This document shows positions 1 to 7,391 of a DNA stretch of 28,370 bases, piece after piece. Below the pieces are notes generated by a model that made no database searches, had not been told where the DNA came from, and worked only from the letters and a program-made list of their open reading frames with translations. Source of the DNA: Nocardioidaceae bacterium (lineage in GTDB: Bacteria; Actinomycetota; Actinomycetes; Propionibacteriales; Nocardioidaceae); NCBI GenBank assembly GCA_025966335.1, contig JAICRS010000005.1, positions 1 to 28,370 on the forward strand. The letters are read 5' to 3'. Numbering within the stretch: position 1 is the first letter of the stretch; each line of letters opens with the position of its first letter. A program made the position numbers and the translations under genes.

Positions 1-1331
1 CCGGTCGCGTAGACGTGCGAGACGTGGCAGAGCACGATCGGCGGTGTGCCCTGGGCGGTCAGCGTCTTCTCCAGAACGGTCCGCACCGCGTCGTACACCG
101 TTTCCAGGCCTGACCAGAAGGTGGCGGTCTCCAGCGTCTCGACGAGCACGCCGACGTCGAGCAGAGCGTCGCGGAGATAGGGCCCGGCGAATCTGCCCTG
201 CGCCCACGCGGACCCGGAGTCCTCGCCGAGCGGGGTGCCGCCGAGCTCGCGCAGGCAGCTGGTGACCGCCGCGCGGGAGTGCTCGACGTGGTGCTGGTCG
301 CCCTCGAAGCCGGCGATCATCAGGCAGCCGCCCGTCGACTCGCCGCCGACCTCGGTCGGTCGGGCCAGGTTGATCGCGGTCTCCGCCTCGTCCGAGAGCC
401 GCAGCACGGTGGGCGCGATGCCGGTCTGCGCGAGCTGCCGCAGCGCCCGTGCTCCGTCGCGGAAGGAGGCGAACCGCCAGCCCTCGTAGCGCTTCACCAT
501 CGGGATCGGACGGACCTTGACCCGCACCGCGGTGATCACACCGAACGCGCCCTCGGACCCGAGCACGACCTCACGCAGGTCTGGTCCGGCGGCGCTCGCC
601 GGCGCCGTCCCCAGGTCGAGGGTGCCGATCGGGGTGGCGACGGTCAACCCCACGACCAGGTCGTCGAAGCGGCCGTACCCGGAGCTGGCCTGGCCGCTGG
701 ACCGAGTGGCTGCGAAGCCTCCGATGCTCGCGTACTCGAACGACTGCGGGAAGTGGCCGAGGGTCAGTCCGTGCTCGCCGAGCAGGGCCTCGGCGCGGGG
801 ACCCAGCATGCCGGCGCCGAGGGTCGCTGTGCCCGACTCGGGGTCCACGTCGAGCAGCTGGTCGAGCCGTCTCAGGTCGACGGCCACCACGCCGGCGTAC
901 CCCTCGCGGCGGGCCGCGAGACCACCCACGACGGATGTGCCGCCACCGAACGGGACCAGCGCGACCCGGCGGTGGCTGCACCACTCGACCAGTGCGGCCA
1001 CCTCGGTGTGGTCACCGGGCAGCAGCACAGCGTCGGGCGCGTCGGCCGCGTCGCCGGCGCGCATCCTGAGCAGGTCGGGTGTGGACTTGCCGCGGGTGTG
1101 CCGGACTCGTGACTCGTGGTCGAGACGCACGTGGTCGGCGCCGACGAGGGCGCCTAGCTCGTCGACCAGTCCGGGTTCCAGCGTCCCGGGCGCGAGCTCG
1201 ACCGCCTCCAGCGGGACGGGCGAGCTCGGGACTGCCGGGCCGAAGGCGGCCTCGACCAGGGCCAGTGTGGCCGGGGGCAACGGAGCGGCCTTCTGCGGGT
1301 CTCCCCAGCGAGCCCAGTGCATCTGCGTCAT
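1..1331 (-). CDS. FAD-binding oxidase, alkyldihydroxyacetonephosphate synthase-like (3' part missing)
   Basis: The minus strand reads without a stop from an ATG at 1331 to the left edge, giving 443 residues with the C-terminus outside the window. Residues about 100-140 carry the FAD_binding_4 (VAO-type) core: VLLPGDHTEV, then VPFGGGTSVVGG, the FAD pyrophosphate loop. Further on come GHFPQSFEYASIGG and GSEGAFGVIT, also typical of the family. The last visible residues, CHVSHVYATG, match the His-rich active-site region of alkyl-DHAP synthases. The family either swaps the acyl chain of acyl-DHAP for an alkyl chain or acts as a glycolate/lactate-type oxidase; the sequence favours the AGPS-like branch, but the substrate is unproven. 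A second in-frame ATG at 1322 (MHWARWGDP) may be the true start, and no Shine-Dalgarno is visible for either. The gene is divergent from the TetR gene, which probably controls it. From memory, M. tuberculosis Rv2251-Rv2249c has the same trio. Confidence 0.88.
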   Translation of the reverse strand, partial: MTQMHWARWGDPQKAAPLPPATLALVEAAFGPAVPSSPVPLEAVELAPGTLEPGLVDELGALVGADHVRLDHESRVRHTRGKSTPDLLRMRAGDAADAPDAVLLPGDHTEVAALVEWCSHRRVALVPFGGGTSVVGGLAARREGYAGVVAVDLRRLDQLLDVDPESGTATLGAGMLGPRAEALLGEHGLTLGHFPQSFEYASIGGFAATRSSGQASSGYGRFDDLVVGLTVATPIGTLDLGTAPASAAGPDLREVVLGSEGAFGVITAVRVKVRPIPMVKRYEGWRFASFRDGARALRQLAQTGIAPTVLRLSDEAETAINLARPTEVGGESTGGCLMIAGFEGDQHHVEHSRAAVTSCLRELGGTPLGEDSGSAWAQGRFAGPYLRDALLDVGVLVETLETATFWSGLETVYDAVRTVLEKTLTAQGTPPIVLCHVSHVYAT

Positions 1332-1333
1332 GC

Positions 1334-1367
1334 GTTACACTGTGACACATGACGTCAGACTGTCACA
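1334..1367. promoter_or_regulatory. Divergent promoter/operator overlapping the TetR start
   Basis: Only 17 bp separate the two divergent start codons. TGTGACA (1341-1347) and TGTCACA (1361-1367) form a perfect 7-bp inverted repeat centred on TGACGTCA (1350-1357). A second imperfect dyad, GTTACAC-T-GTGACAC, lies at 1334-1348. TACACT at 1336-1341 fits an actinobacterial -10 hexamer 7 nt before the TetR ATG, which suggests a leaderless transcript. An autoregulatory TetR operator over both promoters is inferred; the dyads themselves are seen directly. Confidence 0.55.
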
Positions 1368-1933
1368 AGGGTGGACCGGACGACGCGCTGCTCGACGCGG
1401 CACGGGACTGCATCCTCGCCGTCGGTTGGAGACGCACCACGCTCACCGACGTGGCGCGACGGGCCGGCGTGTCCCGGATGACGATCTACCGCCGGTGGCC
1501 GGACACGCAGACGCTGCTCTCGGACCTGATGACCCGCGAGTGGTCCGGGGTCGTGGAGGCGGCCGGCCTCGGTGCGGGCAGCTCGGCGCTCGACCGGCTG
1601 ACCGACGGCGTGCCGGCGACGGCGCGGGCGCTGCGCTCGAACGATCTCTTCCGCAAGATCATCGACGTCGATCCGGAGCTGCTCCTGCCCTACCTGCTCA
1701 CCCGTCGAGGGCGCAGCCAGGACGCGGTGCTGGGCCTCCTCGAGCAGGCGATCGGCGCAGGGCAGAAGGACGGCTCGGTCCGCGCCGGCGACCCGGCGGT
1801 GCTGGCCCGGACTGTGCTGCTCGCCGCGCACGGCTTCGTGCTGTCCGGCGAGACGATGGTCGACGAGGGGCTCACGGTCGACGACCTGGATGCCGAGCTG
1901 CGTGCCCTGACCGAGCGGTACCTCGCCCGATGA
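1349..1933 (+). CDS. TetR-family transcriptional regulator
   Basis: A 194-residue protein with an N-terminal TetR helix-turn-helix at about residues 29-50 (RTTLTDVARRAGVSRMTIYRRW), followed by an all-helical ligand/dimer domain of normal family length. It probably represses the divergent FAD oxidase and the downstream glpD; its ligand may be a glycerophosphate or lipid intermediate, which is inference from the neighbours. The ATG start has no Shine-Dalgarno, but a -10-like TACACT sits 7 nt upstream, consistent with leaderless translation. The stop overlaps the glpD start as ATGA, so the two genes are almost certainly cotranscribed and translationally coupled. Confidence 0.92.
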   Translation: MTSDCHKGGPDDALLDAARDCILAVGWRRTTLTDVARRAGVSRMTIYRRWPDTQTLLSDLMTREWSGVVEAAGLGAGSSALDRLTDGVPATARALRSNDLFRKIIDVDPELLLPYLLTRRGRSQDAVLGLLEQAIGAGQKDGSVRAGDPAVLARTVLLAAHGFVLSGETMVDEGLTVDDLDAELRALTERYLAR

Positions 1934-3561
1934 CCGACCGCGGAGCTCCCGGCGATGCTGCGCTGACCGGTCAGCGGCGGGAACGCGAGCTCGGCGACGC
2001 TGCGGACGGCCGGGTGGTCGACCTCCTCGTCGTCGGCCTCGGGGTGACCGGGGCCGGGGTGGCCCTCGACGCCGCCGCCCGCGGCCTGGACGTGGTGGCC
2101 GTCGACGCCCACGACCTCGCGTTCGGGACCTCCCGATGGAGCTCCAAGCTGGTCCACGGAGGCCTGCGCTACCTGGCGAACGGCCAGTTCGCGGTCGCCC
2201 ACGAGTCCGCGGTGGAGCGCGGCATCCTGATGACGAGCACGGCCCCGCACCTGACCCGGGCACTGCCGATGCTGATCCCGCTGCTGCCGATGCTTCCCCG
2301 CACCCGGGCCACCGTCATCGCCGCCGGACTGCACGCGGGGGTCGCTCTCCGCCGGTCCGCGGGCACCTCACGCCGCCTGCTGCCCGGGCCGCGCCGGCTC
2401 TCGGCCACGGAGGCCGCTGGGATGGTTCCCGGCCTGCGCCGGCCCGGCCTGCGGGGCGCGCTGCTGTCCTGGGACGGGCAGCTCGAGGACGATGCCCGCC
2501 TGGTGGTGGGCCTGGCCCGGACGGCGGCCGCGCACGGCGCCCGCGTGCTGACCCGCACCCGCGTCCTGGAGCTGCGAGGCGACGGTGCCCTTGTCCGCGA
2601 CGAGGTCACCGGCGAGACCGCGACGATCCGGGCCCGGTCCGTGGTCAACGCGGCCGGTGTCTGGGCCGGCGATCTGGTCCCCGACGTCACGCTGAGGCCG
2701 TCGCGCGGCACCCATCTGGTGCTGCGCCCCGACGCACTGCCCGGGCTCGGCGTGGCGGTCACCGCGGTGGTCCCCGGGGAGGGCAACCGGTTCGTGATGG
2801 TCCTACCGCAGCCGGACGGACAGGTCTACGTCGGTCTGACCGACGAGCCGCTCGACGGGCCGGTGCCCGACGTGCCCGTGCCCACCGAGACCGAGATCGG
2901 CTTCCTGCTCGACGTGATCGGCGCGGTGTTCGACCACCCGGTCCGCCGCGAGGACGTGGCCGGGGCCTTCGCCGGACTGCGTCCGTTGCTGGACGCCGGC
3001 GGTCGTACGGCGGACCTCTCGCGTCGGCATGCCGTGCTCACCTCGCCCGACGGCGTGGTCACCGTCGTCGGCGGGAAGCTGACCACCTACCGGAAGATGG
3101 CGGAGGATGCGGTGGACGCCGTCGTCCGTCAGCGCAACCTTCCGGCCGGCCGTTGCCGGACGCGAAATCTGCCACTGGTCGGAGCCGCCGCGCGCGACGT
3201 GCTGGCGCGGCTCGAGGTCCCGCATCCCGGTGCGGCACGGCTGGTCCGCCGCTACGGGACCGAGGCACCGCTCGTTCTCGCCGCGGCGCGCGCACTGGTG
3301 GACGACGCATCCGATGACGTGTCAGCGGCGGAGCTCCTCGAGCCGGTGGCACCCGGGCTCCCGGTCACCATGGCCGAGCTGCTGTGGGGGGTGACCCACG
3401 AGGGCGCGCTCGACGTGGACGACCTGCTCGACCGCCGCACCCGGATCGGGCTGGTCGCCGCCGACCGGACCGCCACGGAACCGGCCGCCCGGCGCGCCCT
3501 CGAGCTCGCCGCCCCAGGACCCATCCCTCCCCCCGCCCCAGGACCCATCCCTCCCTCCTGA
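1930..3561 (+). CDS. glpD: FAD-dependent glycerol-3-phosphate dehydrogenase
   Basis: A 543-residue protein that oxidises sn-glycerol-3-phosphate to dihydroxyacetone phosphate and passes electrons to the quinone pool at the membrane. The N-terminal dinucleotide fold is VDLLVVGLGVTGAGVALDAAARG (about residues 35-57). The GlpD signatures FGTSRWSSKLVHGGLRYL (about 72-89) and VVGGKLTTYRKMAEDAVDAV (about 378-397) are intact, as is the C-terminal helical domain. The start is the ATG overlapping the TetR stop. The open frame extends upstream of this codon, but that part lies antisense to the FAD oxidase and inside the TetR gene and is not glpD. The protein ends in an odd Pro-rich tail (PGPIPPPAPGPIPPS) encoded by two 24-nt tandem repeats, which looks like a recent extension by repeat expansion. 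DHAP made here could feed the neighbouring AGPS-like enzyme. Confidence 0.95.
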   Translation: MTDRGAPGDAALTGQRRERELGDAADGRVVDLLVVGLGVTGAGVALDAAARGLDVVAVDAHDLAFGTSRWSSKLVHGGLRYLANGQFAVAHESAVERGILMTSTAPHLTRALPMLIPLLPMLPRTRATVIAAGLHAGVALRRSAGTSRRLLPGPRRLSATEAAGMVPGLRRPGLRGALLSWDGQLEDDARLVVGLARTAAAHGARVLTRTRVLELRGDGALVRDEVTGETATIRARSVVNAAGVWAGDLVPDVTLRPSRGTHLVLRPDALPGLGVAVTAVVPGEGNRFVMVLPQPDGQVYVGLTDEPLDGPVPDVPVPTETEIGFLLDVIGAVFDHPVRREDVAGAFAGLRPLLDAGGRTADLSRRHAVLTSPDGVVTVVGGKLTTYRKMAEDAVDAVVRQRNLPAGRCRTRNLPLVGAAARDVLARLEVPHPGAARLVRRYGTEAPLVLAAARALVDDASDDVSAAELLEPVAPGLPVTMAELLWGVTHEGALDVDDLLDRRTRIGLVAADRTATEPAARRALELAAPGPIPPPAPGPIPPS

Positions 3562-3587
3562 TCCCCTCCCCCCTGATCCCCTCCCCC
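3512..3587. repeat. Two consecutive tandem repeats at the 3' end of glpD
   Basis: A 24-nt unit beginning CCCCAGGACCCATCCCTCC occurs at 3512 and again at 3536, inside the last codons of glpD. It is followed directly by two exact copies of the 15-mer CTGATCCCCTCCCCC (3558-3572 and 3573-3587), the first of which contains the glpD stop codon. The tract is a low-complexity C-rich strand typical of slippage-prone DNA. Confidence 0.85.
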
Positions 3588-3594
3588 TCCCGTT

Positions 3595-3706
3595 GAGACG
3601 CGCCCTTTTCGCGGTTCAGACGTGTCCTTTTTGCGGTTCAGACGTGTCCTTTTTGCGGGTCAGACGCGCATCTATCCCCCCGGCCAGACGGGCCTGCATC
3701 CCGTGC
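3595..3706. repeat. 22-nt tandem repeat, three clear and two decayed units
   Basis: Units begin at 3595, 3617 and 3639 with a strict 22-nt period, of the form CAGACGTGTCCTTTTTGC plus GGTT. Two further CAGACG-led units at 3661 and 3685 are degenerate (24 and about 22 nt). There are no spacers between units, so this is not a CRISPR array. Function is unknown. The Ts are unusual in this GC-rich setting. Confidence 0.85.
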
Positions 3707-3708
3707 CC

Positions 3709-3771
3709 GGTAGGACGTGACGAGAAGCAGCTCTCACCCCACCCAGAACATGCGTCTTGTCACGTCGTACC
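3709..3771. terminator. Long inverted repeat between convergent operons (probable bidirectional terminator)
   Basis: Arms at 3709-3729 and 3751-3771 match in 18 of 21 positions (GGTAGGACGTGAC against the complement of GTCACGTCGTACC), with a 21-nt loop. One mismatch would be a G-U pair in the plus-strand RNA. It sits between the end of glpD and the end of the nar operon, where a bidirectional terminator is expected. There is no T tract. The rest of the gap (3772-3860) shows nothing recognisable. Confidence 0.5.
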
Positions 3772-3860
3772 GCCCAAGCAGCGCAGACGCCGGGGCGCAC
3801 TCGGCCACAACCGCACCAGACCTCGCCGAGAAACCTGCCGATGCGACTGACTCGCGGCCG

Positions 3861-4232
3861 TTAGCGCAACGCGACGGTCAGCAGGACCGCGGAGTCGGCA
3901 TGCGCCACGACCGAGTGTCGTTGCGGCGGGATCGGGACCAGCTGCCCGGAAGAGACCGGCCACTCGCGGTCACCGGCCCGCACCGTGACGTTGCCCTTGA
4001 TCACGTAGAGCGTGGCCGCGGCCGGTGAGTCGTGCTCGCTCATCTCCGCCCCGCTCTTGAGCGCTATCACCACCGCCCGCATCACGGTTCCGGACAGGAT
4101 CGTCTTCGCAGTCCGTCCCGCCGGGTGGCGCTGCAGGTCGTCGATCAGGGTGTCGGCGAGCTCGGAGAGCACTACCAGGTCGGCGGATCCGCCGGACTCG
4201 TGCCCGTGCGACTCGGCTCGGTCCTCGGTCAT
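3861..4232 (-). CDS. Small cupin-domain protein, last gene of the nar operon
   Basis: A 123-residue single-domain cupin. The core reads TILSGTVMRAVVIALKSGAEMSEHDSPAAATLYVIKGNVTVRAGDREWPVSSGQLVPIPPQRHSVVAHADSAVLLTVAL in outline, with cupin motif 1 around residues 60-85 (only one clear His, in SEHDS) and motif 2 around 95-112 (GQLVPIPPQRHSV). The N-terminal 20 residues are acidic and probably disordered. The start ATG overlaps the narI stop (ATGA), so it is translated with the nitrate reductase subunits. No signal peptide, so cytoplasmic. It could bind a metal or small molecule, or help assemble or sense the nitrate reductase; no function can be assigned from sequence. The cupin fold is confident, the role is not. 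Confidence 0.85.
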   Translation of the reverse strand: MTEDRAESHGHESGGSADLVVLSELADTLIDDLQRHPAGRTAKTILSGTVMRAVVIALKSGAEMSEHDSPAAATLYVIKGNVTVRAGDREWPVSSGQLVPIPPQRHSVVAHADSAVLLTVALR

Positions 4233-4951
4233 CGGTTGATCCTCTCCCATCCCCGGCGCGGCCGGTGGCTGCCAAGCTCCTGGTAGTCCCGGCTGCGGTA
4301 GACGATGTAGGGCCGGGTCAGATAACCGACCGGCGCGCTGAACACGTGCACCAGCCGGGTGAACGGCCACAGCGCGAACAGGAACATCGCCGTCAGGCCG
4401 TGCAGCTGGAATCCGAGCGGTGCCTCGGCCATCAGCTCCGGGTGCAGGTCGAAGAAGAAAATCCCCCGGAACCACACCGAGACGCCCTCGCGGTAGTCGT
4501 AGTGGCCGATGATGTTCGCGATCACGGTGTTGACGAGGCCGAGGACGATCACGGTGGCGAGCACGAGGTACATCGCCTTGTCCATCTTCGTGGTCGCCGA
4601 GAACACCGGACCGTTGGTGCGGCGTCGGTAGATCAGGATCGCCATCCCGACCAGCGTCGCGAAGCCGGCGAACGCGCCGATCGAGACCGCCATGAAGTGG
4701 TAGAGCCCCTCGGAGATCCCGACCGCCTCGGTCCACGACTTCGGCACGCCCAGACCCATCACGTGACCCAGGAACACGGCCAGGATGCCGAAGTGGAACA
4801 GCGGGCTGCCGATCCGCAACAGCCGGTCCTCGTAGAGCTGCGAGGACCGGGTGGTCCAGCCGAACTTGTCGTAGCGGTACCGCCAGAAGTGCCCGACCAC
4901 GAAGGTGGTGAGGCAGATGTAGGGGAAGACCACCCAGAGGAACTGGCTCAT
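4229..4951 (-). CDS. narI: Respiratory nitrate reductase gamma subunit (cytochrome b)
   Basis: A 240-residue membrane subunit with five hydrophobic helices that takes electrons from quinol and passes them through two b hemes to NarH. Four histidines, H53, H63, H184 and H202, have the same spacing as the heme ligands H56, H66, H187 and H205 of E. coli NarI, shifted by three. The sequence SPLFHFGILAVFLGHVMG is a clear family motif. The start overlaps the narJ stop by 4 nt, and the end overlaps the cupin start. Length and topology are normal for the family. Confidence 0.97.
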   Translation of the reverse strand: MSQFLWVVFPYICLTTFVVGHFWRYRYDKFGWTTRSSQLYEDRLLRIGSPLFHFGILAVFLGHVMGLGVPKSWTEAVGISEGLYHFMAVSIGAFAGFATLVGMAILIYRRRTNGPVFSATTKMDKAMYLVLATVIVLGLVNTVIANIIGHYDYREGVSVWFRGIFFFDLHPELMAEAPLGFQLHGLTAMFLFALWPFTRLVHVFSAPVGYLTRPYIVYRSRDYQELGSHRPRRGWERINR

Positions 4952-5640
4952 GCGTGTGCTCCTGGGAACGTAGGCATCGGCAGCTCCGAGGTGCCGGAGT
5001 CACCGCTGAACTGGGGGGTGGCGACCGGCGCGAGGCCGACCTCCTCCTCCGGTGGACCCTCGGCCGCGAGCTTGCGGACGGCCTCGTGCTCCTCCCCGCG
5101 CAACGGCGGCAGCGTGCCGGTGACCGCCTCCAGCACCGAGGCCCACGGCGAGCCGGCGTCACGCAGGGCGAGCCGGAGCAGCTCCAGCCCGGCCCGATGG
5201 TCGAGCATCAGGCCCCGCCCGAGCCGCTGGTCGACGGTCGCGGCGTACTCCAGCACCACGCACAGGTGGTCCGGCAGCTCCGAGTCGTCGAGCACGAACC
5301 CGGAGCGCAGGTAGGTCTGCTTGAACCGCAGCAGCGCCACCCCGCGCTTGCGGGTGTCCCCGTGCGCGAAGTAGGTGAGGAACAGGTTGCACCGGCGCCG
5401 GGTGTCGAAGGTCTCGACGTAGTCCGCCTGCAGGTCGACCAGCGGCGTCGACTCCAGGTGTACGACGAACTCACGGATCGGCTCGCCGACGGCCGCAGGC
5501 AGCCGATGTGATGCGGACCGGATCACCGGCAGCTGCCCGAGCAGCTCCTCGTCGGGGTAGCCGAGCAGCAGCGAGGCCGACTGCCAGGCGATGGTCAGCG
5601 CCTCGGGGGACAGGGACGGCTTCGGGTGCTTGCGGCTCAC
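4948..5640 (-). CDS. narJ: Nitrate reductase molybdenum cofactor assembly chaperone
   Basis: A 230-residue soluble chaperone of the NarJ/TorD fold that keeps the NarGH precursor competent for Mo cofactor insertion before it docks to NarI; it is not part of the final enzyme. Typical motifs are ASLLLGYPDEELLGQLP (about 22-38), DLQADYVETFDTRRRCNLFLTYFAHGDTRKRG (about 72-103) and SELPDHLCVVLEYAA (about 120-134). The C-terminal 40 residues are an acidic, Pro/Gly-rich tail. The start is GTG, overlapping the narH stop (GTGA), and the stop overlaps the narI start, so the subunits are coupled. Confidence 0.95.
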   Translation of the reverse strand: MSRKHPKPSLSPEALTIAWQSASLLLGYPDEELLGQLPVIRSASHRLPAAVGEPIREFVVHLESTPLVDLQADYVETFDTRRRCNLFLTYFAHGDTRKRGVALLRFKQTYLRSGFVLDDSELPDHLCVVLEYAATVDQRLGRGLMLDHRAGLELLRLALRDAGSPWASVLEAVTGTLPPLRGEEHEAVRKLAAEGPPEEEVGLAPVATPQFSGDSGTSELPMPTFPGAHA

Positions 5641-7391
5641 TTGTAGTCAGCCCCTCCGGTGAGGCCGCCGGTTCCTCCCGGCCCGGTCGCACCGTCGTGG
5701 CTGGTGTCCGGCGTGCTGGCCTGGCCGACCGGTTCCGGGCCCGCCGACTTCGGCGGGAACAGTCCCGACGGCGCGCCCTTGCCGTCCCAGTTGAGCAGGT
5801 TGACCCGTCCGCCCTTGTCGTGCGGAGACGCCATGGTGTCCGCGGTCTGCCGGTTCTGCAGCATCTGGAAGTTCTCCACCGCGATCGGCGTGAGTGCACC
5901 GGAGCCCTCGCCGAACGGCCCGGAGCCACCCATCCCGGGGCCACCGTCGTAGTCGAGGGAGCACTCGGTGGCCAGCTCCTCGAGCGAGTGGGCCTGCTCG
6001 GAGTGCGCCGGCGGGATCACGTAGCGCTCGTCGTACTTGGCGATCGCGAGGAGACGGTACATGTCGTACATCTCCTCCTCGCCCATCCCGACGGCGGCGG
6101 GGATCGACGCGTCCGGCTCCCGGCCCATGTTGATGTCGCGCATGTAGGAGCGCATCGCCGCCATCTTCTTCAGCACCCGGTCGACCGGTGCCACGTCGCC
6201 CGCGGTGAACAGCTCGGCGAGGTACTCGATCGGGATCCGGAGCGCGTCGATCGCGGCGAACAGGTTGCCGGTGTCCTCGGCGTCCTCACCGGTGTCGCGG
6301 ACCACGTCGATGACCGGTGACAGCGGCGGGATGTACCAGACCATCGGCATGGTGCGGTACTCCGGGTGCAGCGGCAGGGCCACCTTGTACTTGTTGATCA
6401 GCGCGTGGATCGGGGACCGCTGCGCGGCCTGCACCCAGTCGTGCGGGATGCCCGCCCGCTCGGCCTCGCGGACCACCTCCGGGTCGTTCGGGTCGAGGAA
6501 AACCGAGCGCTGCGCCTCGTAGAGGTCGTGGTCGTCGGGGGCCGACGCGGCCTCGAGCACCTTGTCGGCGTCGTACAGCATCAGCCCGATGTAGCGGAGC
6601 CGGCCGACGCAGGTCTCCGAGCACACCGTGGGCATGCCGACCTCGATCCGCGGGAAGCAGAACGTGCACTTCTCGGCCTTGCCGGTGCGGTGGTTGAAGT
6701 AGACCTTCTTGTAGGGGCACCCCGAGACGCACATCCGCCAGCCCCTGCAGCGGTCCTGGTCGACGAGCACGATGCCGTCCTCGGACCGTTTGTAGATCGC
6801 GCCGCTCGGGCAGGAGGCCGCACACGACGGGTTCAGGCAGTGCTCGCAGATCCGCGGCAGGTAGAACATGAAGGTCTGCTCGAACTCGAACTTCACCTTG
6901 TCGGCGATCTTCTTCAGCATCGGGTCGTGCTTCTCGGTGGCCGCCGAGCCACCGAGGTTGTCGTCCCAGTTCGCCGACCACTCGATCTTCATGTCGTCAC
7001 CGGACAGCAGCGACTTGGGCTTCGCGACCGGGGTGTGCTCCTGGGCCGGCGCGTCGGTCAGCGTGGAGTAGTCGTAGGTCCACGGCTCGTAGTAGTCCTG
7101 GATCGACGGCATGATCGGGTTGGAGAAGATCGTGAACAGCTTCTTCAGTCGGCCGCCGCCCTTGAGCTTGAGCCGGCCGCGGCTGTTCAGCTCCCAGCCG
7201 CCCTTCCAGGTCTCCTGGTCCTCATAGGTGCGCGGGTATCCCTGGCCGGGCCGCGTCTCGACGTTGTTGAACCAGACGTACTCCGTGCCGGACCGGTTGG
7301 TCCACGCCTGCTTGCAGGTCACCGAGCAGGTGTGGCACCCGATGCACTTGTCGAGGTTCATCACCATGGCCATCTGCGCCATGACCCTCAT
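5637..7391 (-). CDS. narH: Respiratory nitrate reductase beta subunit (Fe-S)
   Basis: A 584-residue electron-transfer subunit with four iron-sulfur clusters. Cysteine groups are visible at C16/C19/C22/C26 (CIGCHTCSVTC), C182/C185/C190/C194 (CEHCLNPSCAASC), C215/C221/C225 and C242/C245/C257/C261. In the third group a Trp replaces one Cys (CRGWRMCVSGC), as in NarH of E. coli where it gives the [3Fe-4S] cluster. The start is the ATG overlapping the narG stop (MRVMAQMAMVMNLDKC, the usual NarH N-terminus); the frame is open further upstream but that part lies in narG. The GTGA overlap with narJ follows. Cytoplasmic, membrane-attached through NarI. Confidence 0.97.
   Translation of the reverse strand: MRVMAQMAMVMNLDKCIGCHTCSVTCKQAWTNRSGTEYVWFNNVETRPGQGYPRTYEDQETWKGGWELNSRGRLKLKGGGRLKKLFTIFSNPIMPSIQDYYEPWTYDYSTLTDAPAQEHTPVAKPKSLLSGDDMKIEWSANWDDNLGGSAATEKHDPMLKKIADKVKFEFEQTFMFYLPRICEHCLNPSCAASCPSGAIYKRSEDGIVLVDQDRCRGWRMCVSGCPYKKVYFNHRTGKAEKCTFCFPRIEVGMPTVCSETCVGRLRYIGLMLYDADKVLEAASAPDDHDLYEAQRSVFLDPNDPEVVREAERAGIPHDWVQAAQRSPIHALINKYKVALPLHPEYRTMPMVWYIPPLSPVIDVVRDTGEDAEDTGNLFAAIDALRIPIEYLAELFTAGDVAPVDRVLKKMAAMRSYMRDINMGREPDASIPAAVGMGEEEMYDMYRLLAIAKYDERYVIPPAHSEQAHSLEELATECSLDYDGGPGMGGSGPFGEGSGALTPIAVENFQMLQNRQTADTMASPHDKGGRVNLLNWDGKGAPSGLFPPKSAGPEPVGQASTPDTSHDGATGPGGTGGLTGGADYK

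Noticed and set aside
517..1929. Upstream extension of the glpD reading frame
   Set aside because: It runs antisense to the FAD oxidase and through the TetR gene; glpD begins at the ATGA overlap at 1930.
3595..3706. CRISPR-like array
   Set aside because: Units abut at 22-nt period with no spacers and no cas genes nearby.
3593..3850. An 85-codon open frame on the plus strand in the gap after glpD
   Set aside because: It is built from the 22-nt repeats and the inverted repeat, has no ribosome binding site and resembles no protein.
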